DNA of 64,000 nucleotides, from assembly GCA_027886175.1 (NCBI GenBank), contig JAJNNQ010000002.1, positions 10,722,001 through 10,786,000 of the forward strand, in the 5' to 3' direction. Of the stretch, positions 62,801 through 64,000 are shown in pieces (the first letter of the stretch is position 1; every line of letters starts with the position of its first letter). Source of the stretch: Phylloscopus collybita. Taxonomy: Eukaryota > Chordata > Aves > Passeriformes > Phylloscopidae. Below the pieces are notes generated by a model, which was not told where the DNA came from, made no database searches, and was given only the letters and a program-made list of their open reading frames with translations. The position numbers and the translations under genes were made by a program.

Positions 62801-64000
62801 GCTGTTAAAAAGTGGAGACCAAGCTTAAACCTATGAATCAAGAACCAATACAAACATTTGAGCTTTGGATTTTGACCTGTTCTTTGGGACTGCCCTTCTT
62901 CTTTTTTTCCCCATCGCCTATTTCCCTCTGGGTGGAATGATGCCCCAGGACTCAGAGGCACCCATAATCAGCAGTGCAGTACGTTCATCACAGGGCAGTG
63001 TGGGACTGAGGCACTTCTTTCCCTGGAATGAAGTGATGTAGGTGCTGCAAAGTCAGGAGTGAAGTGATGTAAGACCTGTGATGGCATGAGCACACAAAAC
63101 ACACATCATTGCTCACTCCGCTTTTCTTTTAGAACCAGGATAATGACAGTGAGGTAGAAAACCCCTAAGTTGAGAGATCCTCTATTGTTTCACATCCAGG
63201 TTCACACAGATATTAATTCTTGCTGCACACTATCTATGTCTGTCTGTCAGAGAAACCCCAAAATTTTATGTACAGGATACAAGTATGTGCAGTTTTCATT
63301 CCACATGACAGGAACACAACAATAGCCTTATGAAATATGGTAACTTCTAGTTATCATATAATATGGCTCCAGGTGCATGTAAAACAGAGAATTATACAGA
63401 CATTATGAAGGATCCATATCCATGGAGTGCAAAGAAAAATGATATCCCATTTTCATGCAAGGTTTAGATTTTAAATTCTTTCTTGAGATAAAGACATTAA
63501 TATTTTGATAGTAAAAGGTCATTTTTCAGTAGCACTCACAGATTGGCAGTAAAAGATAATACTTCCCTAGTGGACAAGCTTTCTTACAATATGTCTTCCA
63601 CATGCTATTGAAATCCCCAGAAAGCAATGGCTGGTTCTGTAATTTGCTAGATAAAGAAAAAAGAGGAAAAAAAGAGGACTTGGGAGACTACTTTGTGCTG
63701 AATAATGTATCTGATTTATTTCACTCTTTTTTCTGCTTGCGGAATATCTAAAAAATCCATTTAAATTTCAGATTTTTATGGATTTGTTTGTTATTTAGAA
63801 ATGCTCAGTAAGTGCTTATTTCATTTTTGTATTATAGAAATGCCACAACATGATCCAGTGGTGAGCTAAGTAACACACTGTTGTTTTGTTTTCCTGATTG
63901 GATAACTTAGATACTATAAGAAACGTGTGTCTGAAAAATCTCTTAAAAACATAATTGTATGAATGTTATCACCAGTTCCAGAACTACAATTAGTGGTTGC
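59801..64000. other. No gene recognised
   Basis: Unique AT-rich sequence with the (GTTT)n/poly(T) block at 61222. Frames of 60-90 codons show no domain. Confidence 0.6.
61222..61271 (+). repeat. (GTTT)n plus poly(T)
   Basis: Five or six GTTT units, 'tggttgtg' and then about 18 T residues. Simple sequence. Confidence 0.9.

Noticed and set aside
1..64000. CRISPR array, tRNA/rRNA genes, prokaryotic operon or phage
   Set aside because: No spaced direct-repeat array, no cloverleaf-like tRNA gene noticed, no dense coding. Composition and CR1 content are those of a bird nuclear genome.

Overview
The window looks like AT-rich, CpG-poor nuclear DNA from a bird. The best evidence is a set of CR1 non-LTR retrotransposon fragments. 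Two are typical avian 3' ends (about 25590-25968 and 40891-41313, + strand), one is a short tail (26126-26187), and two are older antisense copies (43338-43550 and 45140-45290). Their 3' ends show the CR1 signature: no poly(A), and a degenerate run ending in words like 'gattctatga'. Repeat density is otherwise low, as in avian genomes. I cannot name the species, chromosome or neighbouring gene.

I found no protein-coding gene I can defend. The open frames are short (most below 130 codons). They overlap on both strands, or run through low-complexity DNA or CR1, and none encodes a domain I recognise. The window is best read as an intergenic desert or part of a very long intron. The best exon-like signal is a 21-nt interval at 30708-30728, between a strong acceptor and a perfect CAG|GTGAGT donor on the + strand. 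The largest T/G-rich low-complexity blocks and the three longest homopolymers (T53, T42, T36) also read as T or T/G on the + strand. That would fit + strand transcription through the window but does not prove it.

Layout. 1-6700: unique sequence with one T/G low-complexity block and a small CpG-rich patch holding two tandem palindromes (about 3130-3260). 6731-7085: a striking uninterrupted pentanucleotide array, 29 AAAAG then 40 GAAAG units. 7090-25580: mostly unique sequence with T53, several perfect palindromes and a conserved-element-like block near 22.7-23.0 kb. 25590-26190: CR1 pieces around a 12-bp x3 minisatellite. 26190-40450: unique sequence, the candidate microexon, a POU/homeodomain-motif block near 29.6-29.8 kb, and T36/(GT)12. 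40455-41313: CpG-island-like patch abutting a CR1. 41.3-45.3 kb: older CR1 relics, a 16-bp hairpin and a 25-bp dispersed repeat pair. 45.3-64 kb: unique sequence with T42 and regulatory-like blocks near 55.8-56.06 and 59.2-59.8 kb. A short motif related to CCATTGAAGTCAATGG, often with flanking inverted repeats, recurs through the window and looks like relics of one old repeat family.

I saw no CRISPR array, tRNA, rRNA, bacterial operon or new multi-gene system.
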